Assembly: GCA_030737875.1 (NCBI GenBank)
Contig: CM060915.1
Coordinates: forward strand, 568,152,577-568,216,576
Reading direction: 5' to 3'
Length of the DNA stretch: 64,000 nt
Source: Allium sativum
Taxonomy: Eukaryota > Streptophyta > Magnoliopsida > Asparagales > Amaryllidaceae
Every line of letters begins with the position of its first letter. The stretch's first letter is position 1. The notes under the pieces are model-generated. The model searched no databases, had not been told where the DNA came from, and saw only the letters and a program-made list of their open reading frames with translations. Positions 11,251 through 22,818 of the stretch are shown piece by piece. Both the position numbers and the translations under genes were made by a program.

Positions 11251-13332
11251 TGTAGCGACCCGCGCTTCATAGCCAGCCTAAATCGAACAAGAAGGCGGAC
11301 TGCTTTGAGAATAAGACAAATCGGAGCACAACAGAAGAACGTTTCATTGCTTATTATAACAATTCCATCAAAGTACAAGAATATATCAGAGTATGGATAA
11401 ATATTATACAGAAAAATATCAAAGATTAAAATACATAGCAGCGGAAATAAAACATATAAATATAATGCATAGCGGAAAATACAATAACAAATACAACTGA
11501 AAGAAATACACGGATACATAGCGTTCCGAATATAGCTCCAGTTGTAATCCAGGATCCTGGAAAGAGAAATCTGCAAAACTACTAGCTGCCGGTGTAGAAA
11601 ATATAGGCACCTAGAGTTTAGGTTAAAACAATAAACTATAGGTCAGTCATGGGACTGGTGTGAGAACTAAAACATGTATTTAAAACTTTACTTTTAAAAT
11701 AAGGTAAATCAAGGGACACGTCGTATAACACGGAACGAGTTTACCCCTAAGAATACCAGTGCCTAAAACAAATAGCACAATGCTAAATAAAGAAAAATGA
11801 AGCTATTATAAGACTCAAGTCCCATCACGCAATGAACGCAGTCGAGGATAGAGTTTTACCTTATAATAGCCAAATATGCTTGGTACGTTTTAAAACTAAT
11901 CTTTTATTATTACTACAAGTGAAGAAATCAATTTCAAATATAAATGTATTAATCAAAGACGGCATGAGCGCCCCATCCCACTATGTCGCCATATATAGTA
12001 TACAATGAAAACCGCAAAATGTTGTATTTGGAAGTTGGATTTCCATCATGGTGGTTACTGATTCGAAAGATCGATCGCGTAGTGCCATTCACCATGGTTT
12101 ACATCGCAGGCATGCGAAAACAGCGTAATGCACATCTGCACTATCCAGGAAACAAGTTACTGCGGTTTACGTCCAAGCATTGGAAAACACCGCTAGCTCT
12201 ATCCATCTGAGAATCGGGTGGTGTGCCCTATCCCTACTGGTGTGGGGCGACAACACTCAATATCACCTCGGTCGACCGAATCCATGACAACCCGTAGGAT
12301 GTCTATCCACATCTCTAAAGTATACTGATCTTACCATCAATTTTCAACCATACAGTGTGTGTGGCTCGCGAATTAACGCTACAAAAAGATGTGCTATATT
12401 AAAGCTATACTTTGATCATCATCCACCAAACTTTGCTTTTCAAAAAAAGTTTGGGTCACTACATCTCAGCATGCCACACTATCAGTCCATACTGTACCAC
12501 TGATTTCTGCCAATATATAACCTTTGAGCTCATATGTCTCAGGGAAGGATGTTAAGTAAGGGAATAAATCCTCCGCCCCCAAATAGATATATATTTAGAA
12601 GAGATCAACGAATACAGTATAAAGGAATACAATGTCAGACACACCGTCCATTTACAAGTCCATTCTAGGTCTAAAAGAAACAAGAGGCACCTTATTCCTT
12701 GTCCCGTATGTCCAATACAGGAGAGAGGCCCGCGCATATCAGTACAATCAGAAAGTACGTACGAATGGCTACCACTATAGCCCCTTCAAGGTAGTTACTC
12801 CAATCATGGGCATCAGTAGCAACCCATCCATTCGATGTGAAGATCGCCAGTCTTGCACCATCTTCAATCTCTTCGACTTTTCGTCATATCAGTTATTCGG
12901 AATGGGTTAAACCCGGTCTTTCCGAATAACTCGCATATCTTATATTCAAGTGTTATAACAACACATCATATGCCTCATTCCAATCCAGAATATTCTTTTA
13001 TTCAAATATTCTTTTCACAATTTAAACCAAATTAAGGTTTTCCAAACTAGTCGGGATTAGCGAACCTTACCGAAGTAATCATTTATTTTATTTCTCAATC
13101 CCAACCTATTCATCCCATGGAGAAAAATGGTAATACTCCATATTTAACACCACGGTGTTATCGGTAAATATTAATTACCATTTCATGTTCAAATCTAATT
13201 AAAGATTTAACTATCGCTTGGAGCAAAACTGGTAATACTCCATTCTCGATCATTTTCTTGAATTGATAATTTTAATTATCACATTCACTTTTCAATCTAA
13301 TTAAGGATTCGTTAAAACTCTACTTAGTTTTG
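11251..13332 (-). repeat. B1 5' LTR, 3' portion
   Basis: Starts (plus strand) TGTAGCGACCCGCGC and aligns with 41350-43560 and 60419-62630 from about 100 bp in. The outermost end differs from B5 (TGTGACGAAAACGG), so B1 and B5 are subfamilies with different LTR 3' ends. The match stops at CTTAGTTTT near 13332 and resumes at 17980. Small frames here (for example 11202-11576 and 12632-12910) are not conserved as proteins. Confidence 0.75.
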
Positions 13333-13430
13333 TTGTATAGAACGCAGTTGTATACACAATTATATGATTTTTGTTTGATGCTAACAACCAAATATTTATT
13401 ATTTTAAATGTGTTTGACAGTGAATATTGA

Positions 13431-13590
13431 ACTCCCCTATTTGAATGCTCCCCCTACAGCCGAAACTCCCTAACTCCCCCTATAACTGTGCATGAGTGAA
13501 ATGAATGTATAATAATGAATTTTCAGAATTAAAAATATTTACAAAATATTCACTCATAAATCAAAATCTCAACCCATTCTCCCCCTTTTG
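13431..13590 (-). promoter_or_regulatory. Multiple polypurine tracts of the Sirevirus remnant
   Basis: Four minus-strand tracts occur in 160 bp: AAAAGGGGGAGA (near 13578-13590), AGGGGGAGTT (near 13475), AGGGGGAGC (near 13448) and AGGGGAGTT (near 13431). The first sits in a TTTTGATGATAACAAAAG context common before Sirevirus 3' ends. Multiple PPT copies are a described Sirevirus feature. Confidence 0.6.
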
Positions 13591-15059
13591 TTATCATCAA
13601 AAGGATACAGAAATTAAAATATAGATGAAAAGCGACCAAAAATATAATTTTAGCTTAAGAGGAAGAACGGTCATCATGAATCTCAATCAGTCAAACAAAA
13701 ATCATAATAAACAAAGAACTGGTGGCATATTTCACATTGTAGAGAATGATGGATTTACGATAAATTTTATATAAAATGGAGAGAGTTACAAAACATAATT
13801 TCCAGTTATTTTCAAAAGAATTTTATGAAATTAAGCACAAAAACATAGATGGATTTGAACTATAATAAATAATTCAGTTTAAGTGCCAAAATGGAATAAT
13901 CTCAAATCCCAATACCTATCAATCAACAAATCATAATACGTCATAAGATTTCAACACATTTCATAGATTAGAATATGGATTGATAGACTTGTTTTTACAC
14001 ACCAAGGAGAATTTCATATAAATTTTTATTTATTCAAATTATTTTCTTTTATTTAAGAGCACACTGACCACGCATAACTAGAGCTTGGATTTTTAAATGA
14101 GGTCAGTCGCAGCTTAAATTATAAGTTGTCTCATAACCATGCATGACCAGATCTTGGATTTTTAAATGAGGTTAGAGACACACTTATGTATTAATTATAT
14201 ATTTATCATTTCATCTTCAAAAGGAAAAAACTCCTCGGTATATAAAACCAATATATGGATGATAGAAGATGGGGTAGGTACAGAAATGGACTGTGAAATA
14301 AATTTCTAAATTAATTATATTATGAATTATGCTCGACTGTACCGGGATCATTGAAAATTTTCAATTATCACAAATTCTGAAGAATAACATAGTCCCATTT
14401 CTATCACAAATATTTTCACTATTTTATTCAAAAAGATATTTAAAAAAAACACTCCACATTAATATAAAAACATGATGGATGGCAGAATAATGGTAGAGAA
14501 TGAGATGGTCGTGAAATAATTGCCAGTTCAAAGATATTGTAATATTTGTTCAACCATCATGAAAATCAAAATAAAATCTCCTCTTGTTGTGAAATATAAT
14601 GCAGTCACAATTCATCACAATTTCAAAATCTGTTAATAATTTTGATGAATTATAAATATAGTTCAATTTGGATATAGATTTCAATTTCTGAATGAATAAA
14701 AATAAATAATTTTAAAATTGAAAATCAATTACAAGAGGAATTTAGAGAGATATATACAAGATAAAGAATATATACAAAAAAAAATATTCAACACTTCAAA
14801 ACTGATACCACTTGATGTCCTTATTAACAAATTTTAATCACAAAGCCCAACCAGACAAGCTCAACAAATTTGGCACATTTATCAAAGCTGTAGACAAAAA
14901 CAAGCAGTTATTTGAAGAACAGTATCAGAGCAGCAAACAGATCATAAACAAGCAATTTCAAAATATTTTCGAAACTATATCAGAGCAGTACAAATATCAT
15001 TTTCAAAGAAGACTTGTCAAGGAAATGCTTCAAAGATATTTCAGACAGTCAGAGAATGG

Positions 15060-15560
15060 TTCATGATCCAATGATTAAATATATGATTTATTTTAAATCA
15101 TTTGAAGGGATATGAAAAGATCGAGATTCAATGAATCAGTCACACCAGATTATAATTTTAAATTCACGATGTGTGTGAGATTCAAGAAATCAATAATTTC
15201 AAATGATTTTAAACAATCAAATATTTAAATCAAAAAATCATGACGTAACAGTGAGTTTCAATACCGGATTTTCAAAGAATTTTTCCAAATTATTTCTGAC
15301 AAGCCCAAAGAATTTTTCAGAATATTTACATCAAGTTTGAAGACATATTCATGATCCAAAGATAATTTATTTGAAATCACTTGTACGGATGTAAATCATG
15401 AGATACAATGAATCAATCACACAACATTAATAATTTCAGATTTTAGAGGTGTGTGGGATTCGAAATATCAGAAATTTCCAAGTGATCTCAAACAAACAAA
15501 CAAAAAATCCAAAACAGATGATCATGAATTACAGTGAATTTCAAGATGTAAGCAATGATT
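15060..15560. repeat. Diverged direct duplication, unit about 288 bp
   Basis: TTCATGATCCAA at 15060 and 15348 begin two copies sharing AATGAATCA, TGTGTG, GATTCAA/GATTCGAAA and ACAGTGAATTTCAA-like landmarks in the same order. It lies in the non-coding interior of the Sirevirus remnant. A shorter duplication (CTTGGATTTTTAAATGAGGT) occurs at about 14080-14185. Confidence 0.55.
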
Positions 15561-16221
15561 CAAGACCAAACAAAATATCCAAGTCAATCTGAAATCAATG
15601 GAATTATCACAACTGATAAATAGTAGAGTCCTGTAATGAGTATGTTATTTCAATCTTTTCTAATATAAATTAGAAGGAACTCAAACAGCAGAGGTGTGTG
15701 AAATTTCATTAAGTATTCAGATTTTCAAAAATTTAGAATTCAGAACAACAGTGTTTAAGATATGACAAGAATACATCAACACTGTTATGAATTCAGGAAT
15801 CAGAAAGTAAACTTTAAAACAATTGCAGATATATACAAGTTTAAATACAATATCTGGAAATGATTAAAAATATCATATTTTCATTCAAGTAAAGAAAATT
15901 TCCAGAAGATCATGAATACTACAATTGGAAGTTAATGAAGCCCAGAAGAAGTTATAATGATATGACAGCGACAAATCAGATCAGAAAAAATAAAAAAGAC
16001 GAAAAGAAAATAGAAGGGGCAGAAGAAGAAATGAACAAAGAAAATAATAACGAAGAATATTTACAAAGATGGGTCAAGAGATTATACCTAATTTCAGTAT
16101 AAGCAAATTAATCTCTAACTCAACAGATCTTGGCCAAAGGAACTGTAAACAAGTCAAAGAAGTGAAACAGCTTGAATTCAAATTTTCTTTCCCAAAGCAG
16201 TCCCTCAACCTTCACTGGTAC

Positions 16222-17645
16222 CTAGCAATTGAGAGAATCAAGTGGTCTAACAAAATTTGTAAAACCACTCTGAAATATGTTTACCACTTTTGGTACCCAA
16301 ACCTGTTTGTATAACAAACCATCAGAATTTACCTTTGTACCCTTAGGAACCCAAATCTGTTTGAATTTTACGAAGCCTGTTTTATTTCCTTTTGGGATCC
16401 AAGATCGTCTAAGAGGTTTGCTATATAACAAGTTTTCATTTTCAAAAATCCTTTGGAATTTTCAGAGTTCATATTTTCAAGTCTATTCTTTTCAAAACAG
16501 TTTGAAGGATTTTTAAAACAACTTGGGCCTCGTTTTCCAAAAATATTGATTTTTCCAAAACCAAGACGATTTTTATTTGCAGAAGAAAATTGGTTTTTCA
16601 ATAACATATTCAAAGGTTTTTCTCCATCAGAAAATTTTCTCAATATTATTTCAAGTTGTTGAATTTCAGTTTTAAGATCACTGTTTTCTTTAATTAAATC
16701 TGAACAACGATTTTTAGTGATCTTACATCTTTCAAACTCTGATTTCAAAAACAAATTTTCATCATTAAGCAATTTAATTTTGGTTTGGGACTCAGCCATT
16801 TCAAGATCAAAATATTTTCGACTTTCAGATTCAAGTTTCTTCAAATTTTCAGTTTCGATTTCAAGCTCTTTCAATATCAGATCTTTTTCAACAGACTATC
16901 ATTTTCAGCAATTTCATGTTTGGAATTTTTGGTAGCCTTAAAATTTATAAATTCCTTTTGTAAATTATTGTTTGCATCTTTCAGCTCAATCTCGTTATCT
17001 TTTAAAATTAGAATTTCTTCTTCAAGCCTTTGAATGTTATTATTGAGATGAACGAGATCAGTTTTTAATTTCAAACAATTTTCACAATTAGAATTTTCAA
17101 ATTTCACAACATTTTCAAGTTTTAATTCCAAACAATGAATTTTGCTGGTCAACTCACGATTTTCAGTTTTCAAAGATTTATTTTTAGACTGGAGTTTGTC
17201 AACAAATTTAGTTAAATCCACGCACATATAAACTAAATCTTCATATGAGAAATTTTCTATCTCAATGTCTGTTGAATCTCCATCTGAATTTTCATTTGTA
17301 AATCCTGTTAAACAAAACTCTGAAACTGAGTTGACATTCTGAGGTTTTGAGCTGTTGTCTGATTTTCCATACAGCGTGTTGAGAGTCTGCCAGATTTCCT
17401 GCGCAGTTAAACAATGGGAAATAAGGCTATATTGTACATCATCAATATAAGAATATAAAATATGAGTAGCGCGTAAATTAAATTCAATATCATACCCATT
17501 TATAATACTATTCCAACATTTAAATTTTAACAGATTTTAAATAGGATTTCATTTATAATTTCCAATTTAAAAAATCTGTACCATTAAAAACAAATGAAAT
17601 ATGACTGGACTGACTCTCTATGGACTGACAACTAGGGATCACCAT
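16222..17645 (-). pseudogene. gag: Broken Ty1/copia (Sirevirus-type) gag
   Basis: This would encode the nucleocapsid polyprotein of a copia element. The putative start ATG is at 17645. The N-terminal part shows FNGTDFLNWK, the usual L-x-G-x-N/D-[FY]-x-x-W signature, then in-frame stops. Further on comes ISHCLTAQEIWQTLNTLYG (near 17400), typical of the UBN2/Gag domain. Two frames follow: 17227-16877 (116 codons) and 16874-16368 (168 codons). Both are rich in Leu, Glu, Lys and Asn with heptad spacing, as in the long coiled coil of Sirevirus Gag; they are separated by a single-base shift. The C-terminal piece (16431-16222) has three WIPKG/WVPKG/WVPK repeats in another frame. I see no CCHC knuckle. 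At least three disruptions make it non-functional. Confidence 0.7.
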
Positions 17646-17671
17646 TACTCTAGAGATAACAGAAAATACCT

Positions 17672-17683
17672 GCTCTGATACCA
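17672..17683 (-). promoter_or_regulatory. Primer binding site of the Sirevirus remnant
   Basis: Plus strand GCTCTGATACCA, followed by CT and then the LTR end TGTTGGATC. On the minus strand this reads GATCCAACA then AGTGGTATCAGAGC, the usual copia arrangement. Confidence 0.75.
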
Positions 17684-17685
17684 CT

Positions 17686-17741
17686 TGTTGGATCTAGAAT
17701 AACCCTACAGGGGGGTGAATAGGGTTATCCTAGATCCAACA
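17686..17741 (-). repeat. 56 bp hairpin at the Sirevirus LTR end
   Basis: Arms of 22 bp (outer part TGTTGGATCTAG, inner part ATAACCCTA) pair with one mismatch around a 12-base loop, CAGGGGGGTGAA. Both ends read TGTTGG/CCAACA, so the block itself looks like a miniature LTR. It is the only clear remainder of the 5' LTR. Confidence 0.6.
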
Positions 17742-17789
17742 AGTTTTAATCTTCCGAAAAATCAATGTTAATGATTATTTAACTTTGGG

Positions 17790-17979
17790 AAATCAAACAT
17801 GCTGCATCGACGATCTACACCGTACCATTGATTTCTGCCGATATATAACCTTTGAGCTCGTACGTCTTAGAGAAGGGTGTTGAGCAGCAGAATAAATTTT
17901 CGGCCACCAAACATATATATATTTAGCAAAGATCACCGAATACAGTATCGAAATACAATGTTAGACATGTAATCCTATC
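17790..17979 (-). repeat. Scrap of B-family LTR beside the Sirevirus remnant
   Basis: Matches 12470-12650 and 42650-42790 (ATATAACC, TTTGAGCTCGTACGTCT, AGAATAAATT, ACCAAACATATATATATTTAG). This section is already present once in the B1 5' LTR (near 12500), so it is extra and must have arrived with, or beside, the copia insertion. What fills 17742-17789 is unclear. Confidence 0.55.
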
Positions 17980-18601
17980 TTTATCTGGGTTAAAGAACCA
18001 ATGTCATTTAAAACACAGTTCACAAACCCAAAATCCCATTCCATTAACTATGGAATCTTCACAGAAAACAGATCAATATATAATCATTATCAATTTCCGT
18101 ATCCAACTAATAATATAAACGGAATAATGACAAAGCCTTTTAAATTCTATATGTATTAACAATCTTCCTCCATAGAAACTCACTTCGATTATTACCAAAT
18201 CGAATTCCATTCAATTCCAATTTAATATATTAAATTGGAAATCTTTACTTTGGAAAATTCCATTAATCTTAATTAAAATATTATAAATTCAAATCATACT
18301 CTTCACTGTTAATTGGGTTAAAGAACAAATGTTATTTAAAATGCCGTTCACGATAAACCCAAAAATCCAATTCTTTTATTCAATTCCAATTAAATTTTAA
18401 TTAATTGGTAAAATTCCCTAAATCTTAATTAAAAGATTTATTCTTTTCTCAACTAGATTTAAGAACAATGTTAATGAAGACAACATTCACGACAAACCCA
18501 AAATCCAATTTGATATCAAATACAAGGCTCTGAATAGAAATTATTTTGGCTTATATTCAATATCAAATTCTGAAACCAACCAATATCGTATTGGGAATAA
18601 C

Positions 18602-18638
<37 letters not shown>

Positions 18639-20971
18639 TCCAAATTCCACAACAATGCCCGTATTATCACGGAATCCAATATCGAAATACTCCAAAGATT
18701 ATTTCCATTCGAAATCTATTCCAATTTATTCTTTGGAAAATTTTGGTTATTTTAAAATCATTTTTAAATCCAATCTATTTTTTCTATAAAAAAATTAAAT
18801 TATTATTCTAGTTAATAACTATTTCATTTCAATAAAAATGTATTTTTATCTTTTCAAAACTGGAATTTTTCATCTAAAATCTTTCCAAATCATTTATTAT
18901 GATTTTTAATAATTTTATTATCGCCCATACAGTCGGTTTCCAATAACGGCCACTGAACTGCATCCATTGCCACCTTTTCTAAAATTGATTTGGACATATC
19001 TCCAAATATAACCGTTAGATTTCAAATCTCTTGTATTCATTGGAAAGATCTTTTTGATACGAACCCAACGGTTCCTGTTTTTGGAGAATCCGACGGTCGG
19101 ATCTCCCGTAACATCAATTTGAAGTTAACGGTCAAAATCTGTGAATGGTCGCTGAGCGGCGCGTTCTATTCAGGCCACTAATATATATATATATATAATA
19201 TTATATATATTTCATCGATTACCATTTAAAACGAATTTTATAAATCGTTTTAAAAACGATTTCCACTTCCATTTCAAATTTAAATCAAAACTGAATATTC
19301 CACTACAAATTTGTTTCAAATTCATTTTAAAACGATTTCAATTTGATTTTCAAATTTAAATCAAAATTGAATATTCCTATATAAATTCGTATTTAATTCA
19401 TTTTAAAACAATTTCAATTTGATTTTCAAATTTAAATCAAAATTGAATATTCCTATATAAATTCGTTTATAATTTCATTTCAAATCGAGTTCAATTTCAT
19501 TTCAATTTTAAATTAAAATTGAATATTTCATATCATTATAATATTAAAATAATAATATTTTCAAAATATCAAATTTTGAAATCACTTTTCGATATTCATT
19601 ATAAAATGAATAAAATCGACAGAAAATCTCGTTTGTATTAATATGGCGTTTAACTACTTAATACGGCTTCACATTTCAATATTTGATGAATATTATTTTA
19701 AATATTCGTTAATTCTAAAATGGAATCAGACTCGATCAATTACCATATAGTTTTAGTTATATGGATTTCATACATTGTGTGTATACAACAATAAAGATAA
19801 ACAATCATTTAAAATTCATACAACATCCAGAGTGCATTCTACAACTGTATAAGCATTAAAATAAATAAATAACGCTTAGAAAGTATGTTAACCCATCGAC
19901 TGACATACCACTAATTACTGGGATCAGTGTATGTCAAATATTATTCCAATACCGATTTGGGGTTTTTAAACAACAAATATTGTTTATTATTTGTGCAGTT
20001 GGGCGACGTGTAAAATTTATCGTCCCAATCAGTATTAGATAAATAAGTGTACATAAACAAACCATCCGGTTTGTAAATGAATATTTATTTTATTTCATTA
20101 TAATATATATATATAATTTATATAAATATTTTTTATATACAACAATATCAATACGTGACAATCTAATCGTAATCCAAACAAACAATCAACTGCACTATAC
20201 AAAAAAATAGTATTGGGCGCTTCTAAGCCCCGTCTGCATCCTAGTATATATTATCTTTAAAATAATTTGAGTGTGAGAGAGATCTCACTTTCGTTTTCCA
20301 GTTCATCAGTTTTATTTCTAAATTTCTAAACTATTCAGATTTTAATTTGCCTTAAATTCTGGTTTGCTCCAAATTTGACCCTATTAGTCTAGTTGTGAAG
20401 CTCTCATCCCCATGATCGCAATGGATCCTGTTTCACGCGATTTGGAGTTCGTATGATAAAGTTACGAATATTTAAATGTTAATGACATTTCTAAAGATAA
20501 TTAATAAAATAATTAATTAAAATAAGCCACCTTCTTCCCCAAATAACTACTGTTGACGTTTCAGCACTTCTGTTCGAAACTAGGGTTGCTCTTCGCACCC
20601 CAATCGAGATGCCCGTCGATGATCGGATTGCCTCACAAGTTGCGCCGCCATGAGCTTCTCCTCCAGCTACCACCCTCTTTGAACTCGGAGGTCTCCAAGG
20701 CGTTGAAATCGAGGTCGACTGGCAAGACTTTGGATGGTGATTTCGAACAGAACATGCAACCAGAAATGATCAACCCAGGATCAAATTAAAGATCAAAGAA
20801 ACCTCATAATATTTGTTTTGGAAGTTGTTCGAATTAGTTGTTGGTTTGGAAGAAAAATTGCTTGGAATTTGGGAGGGTTTTAGCCTTTGATTTTGAGGGT
20901 GGCGGCGCATCTGATTAGGGCCCTAGGGTTTTTATTTAGGGTCCGTTTTTCACAGGTCCCTATTAAGTTTC
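17980..20971 (-). repeat. B1 5' LTR, middle portion
   Basis: Resumes with CTGGGTTAAAGAACCAATG, the segment that follows CTTAGTTTTAATCG in B5 (43565). It keeps the order of landmarks: repeated AACCCAAAATCC boxes, a (TA)n run at 18604-18636, CCAACGGTT and GACGGTCGGATCTCCCG (19069-19103), AT-rich repeats (19230-19560), TGTGCAGTTGGGCGACGTG (19996) and a GC-richer leader block (20550-20930). The 60-78 codon frames at 20491-20789 belong to that block and match no family. Confidence 0.75.
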
Positions 20972-21926
20972 AAAATTAGGCTCACATCCAGTGCTAAACT
21001 TATTGTAAATTAGGTCCCTATTTTTCAAAAAATCATGAAAAATATATTAAAAAAATATATAAAAATCACGAATATTCATTATTAAATAAAACATGTTCAC
21101 GCCAAAAAATTCAGATTGAAAATCAATTGAAAACCACGCCAAAACCCAAAAATACACAAAAACAGCGAAACAGCAGGTTTTTGCATCAAAAGATGCACCT
21201 ATTCGTAAATAGTTGCACACATTCATGCTTATATTTCAGTTTTGCGCCCAAACTGCAGTATAAATGCATACATGTATGCAGCTAAACCGCATTACATACA
21301 TCTTTTTGTGCATATATTCAAATTTGACCTATTTTTTCAAGCATTCGCCGTTTTCAGACATTGTAGCACACATTTATGCTCTTGTACATAATAAATGCAT
21401 GCATTCATGCGTATATTCACAAAGTCGTCGTCCCTTTTAAATTTGTTGCACACATGCATGCATATATATAGAATAGTCGCATTCATGTATGCAACTTTCC
21501 GTTACACGTGAATCTCCGTTCAACTTCCCTTTTAAATTTGATGCACACATGCATGCATATATACAGAATAGTTGCATACATGTATGCGCATATTGGTCCA
21601 GATTTTCAACAAAATATACACTATATAAATATATGCATACATTTATGCTACTATAGGCAAAAGTTGCACAGAAGTATGCAACTATTTTTTTTTTTTTTTG
21701 GGCGAATGTTCCTGGGAATATTTCCTATTTTTAGAAAAAAAAAATTTATTGGCTGGCGCATTTTTTTTGGAGCAGAATTGGAAAAAGGCGAAGGGGAGCA
21801 GCAGGAAGGCGGAAGGGAGCAAAAACATTTGGGCGGCCGCTCAATTCTAGGGACTGGGTTTGCATAAATCTTTGGACTGGATGTGGCATACATTTTGAAA
21901 CATTTTAGGGATGTGAGCCTAATTTT
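20972..21926. mobile_element. Inverted-repeat element of 955 bp with motif array (unclassified DNA element)
   Basis: It is bounded by a perfect 18 bp inverted repeat, AAAATTAGGCTCACATCC at 20972-20989 and its complement at 21909-21926. It interrupts the B1 LTR just downstream of its TATA-like region. The interior holds at least ten near-palindromic words of the TGCATACATGTATGCA type (21182-21680), a T-run and a GC-rich piece. No transposase is visible (longest frame 119 codons, low complexity), so it would be non-autonomous. I could not identify a target-site duplication with confidence and do not assign it to a superfamily. A diverged pair of LTR-internal repeats is an alternative explanation. 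Confidence 0.55.
21182..21680. repeat. Array of TGCAYACATNYATGCA near-palindromes with 31 bp pairing
   Basis: Words begin at 21182, 21214, 21265, 21365, 21396, 21447, 21478, 21542, 21573, 21634 and 21665. Four pairs are exactly 31 bp apart (21365/21396, 21447/21478, 21542/21573, 21634/21665), one is 32 bp apart (21182/21214), and successive pairs are 82-95 bp apart. Most words are self-complementary or nearly so (for example TGCATACATGTATGCA at 21265), the form expected of dimeric protein binding sites. Confidence 0.7.
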
Positions 21927-22818
21927 CACTTTTATTTATTTATAACCCTTTTAAATATTATTTTATATATTTTCCAAAAATACCCACGTGTTGATACAAA
22001 CTCCAAATCCAACCCAATGACTGTCGCCCCTAGCTAATTACACATATTCCGAACACAATGGGATATGTTTTGTAAGCCAATTCGATTGTTTGAATCAATT
22101 TTTATCAAAATTAAAATATAAATCAATATAAATTTAATTTAAACGTACATTTTACGTTACCGGGGCCACATACTAAGTCTAAAAATTCCAGAAAAATAAA
22201 TCTATCTTTGTTTGATGATACGATCCTAACAGAACTGTTTTCGTCGAATTTAGAGGTATTTTGAAAAATGGTCAATTTCTGGTTGATTCAATTCAAATTT
22301 AAATTACCAAACACATTTAAATTTACTACGCTCACATACGAAGTCCAAAAATTATGAAATTTAAAACCTAGCAACAATTTGACATTCCGGATCCAACAAA
22401 AGTGGTTTCGTCGAAAACGGAGGTTATTTGCAAATTGGCTATTTATTATATTATATTAAATTCCATGGCGACTATGTTAAATTTTAAATTGGACCTAACT
22501 TTTTATTCTCGTTATGAAATCTGAATTTTTCACATTCGTTGGAAAGATATTTTTAACTAGATTCAAATATTTCTTGTTTCACTAAAATCTGATTTATTTC
22601 GAATCCTGTACATTCGTTTGAAATTCGAAATCGAATTTTCAAACTACCGCGCCATTTTAAACTCCTTTTATAATTAAATTAAAATTTATCGTTCTAACTT
22701 CGATTTAAATAAATTTTTGGTTGTTATTAATTAAAATAAGTCATTTTGAATATTCAATATCCATTATAATTGTCAAAATAAAAATTTCAAATTGGTTTTG
22801 AAAATCCAGGTTGTTACA
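21927..22818 (-). repeat. B1 5' LTR, U3 end
   Basis: From the inverted-repeat element to the LTR start, which reads GGTTGTTACA on the plus strand at 22818. It contains a TATA-like region near 21964 (TTATATATTTT), about 858 bp from the LTR start, and the duplicated U3 module with GGATCCAACAAAA and GTTTCGTCGAAA (22389-22420). Confidence 0.75.

Larger units (their letters stand above)
13333..17741 (-). mobile_element. Sirevirus-like Ty1/copia remnant with gag only (TR-GAG-like)
   Basis: On the minus strand: an LTR end (17741-17686), a PBS complementary to Met-tRNA (17672-17683), a broken copia-type gag (17645-16222), 2.6 kb without pol motifs, and a cluster of polypurine tracts (13590-13431). 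Repeated AGGGGGAG tracts before the 3' LTR and a coiled-coil-rich Gag with WVPK repeats are Sirevirus traits. RT and integrase are missing, so the copy is either internally deleted or a gag-only derivative. Nearly all LTR sequence is missing at both ends, and the exact left boundary is uncertain. It interrupts the B1 5' LTR. Confidence 0.6.
8424..22818 (-). mobile_element. Non-autonomous giant-LTR element, copy B1 (interrupted)
   Basis: Read on the minus strand: 5' LTR 22818 to 11251, PBS, an 881 bp internal domain (11250 to 10370), PPT, then the beginning of the 3' LTR (10369 to 8424), cut by A1. The 5' LTR holds two later insertions: 13333-17979 (Sirevirus remnant plus an LTR scrap) and 20972-21926 (an inverted-repeat element). 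Without them the LTR would be close to 6 kb, in line with 6.7 kb in B5. No coding region belongs to the element. The base after 22818 begins ATAAG, inside a sequence that elsewhere reads CTATTATAAG (11811, 41901), so B1 probably inserted into an older B-family LTR. Confidence 0.75.

Noticed and set aside
14812..15066. 84-codon frame in the Sirevirus remnant as a protein
   Set aside because: On the strand opposite to gag, AT-driven composition, and next to a direct duplication; no motif.
20491..20789. Short frames as a nuclear gene fragment
   Set aside because: They lie at the LTR leader position, match no family by eye and overlap on both strands.
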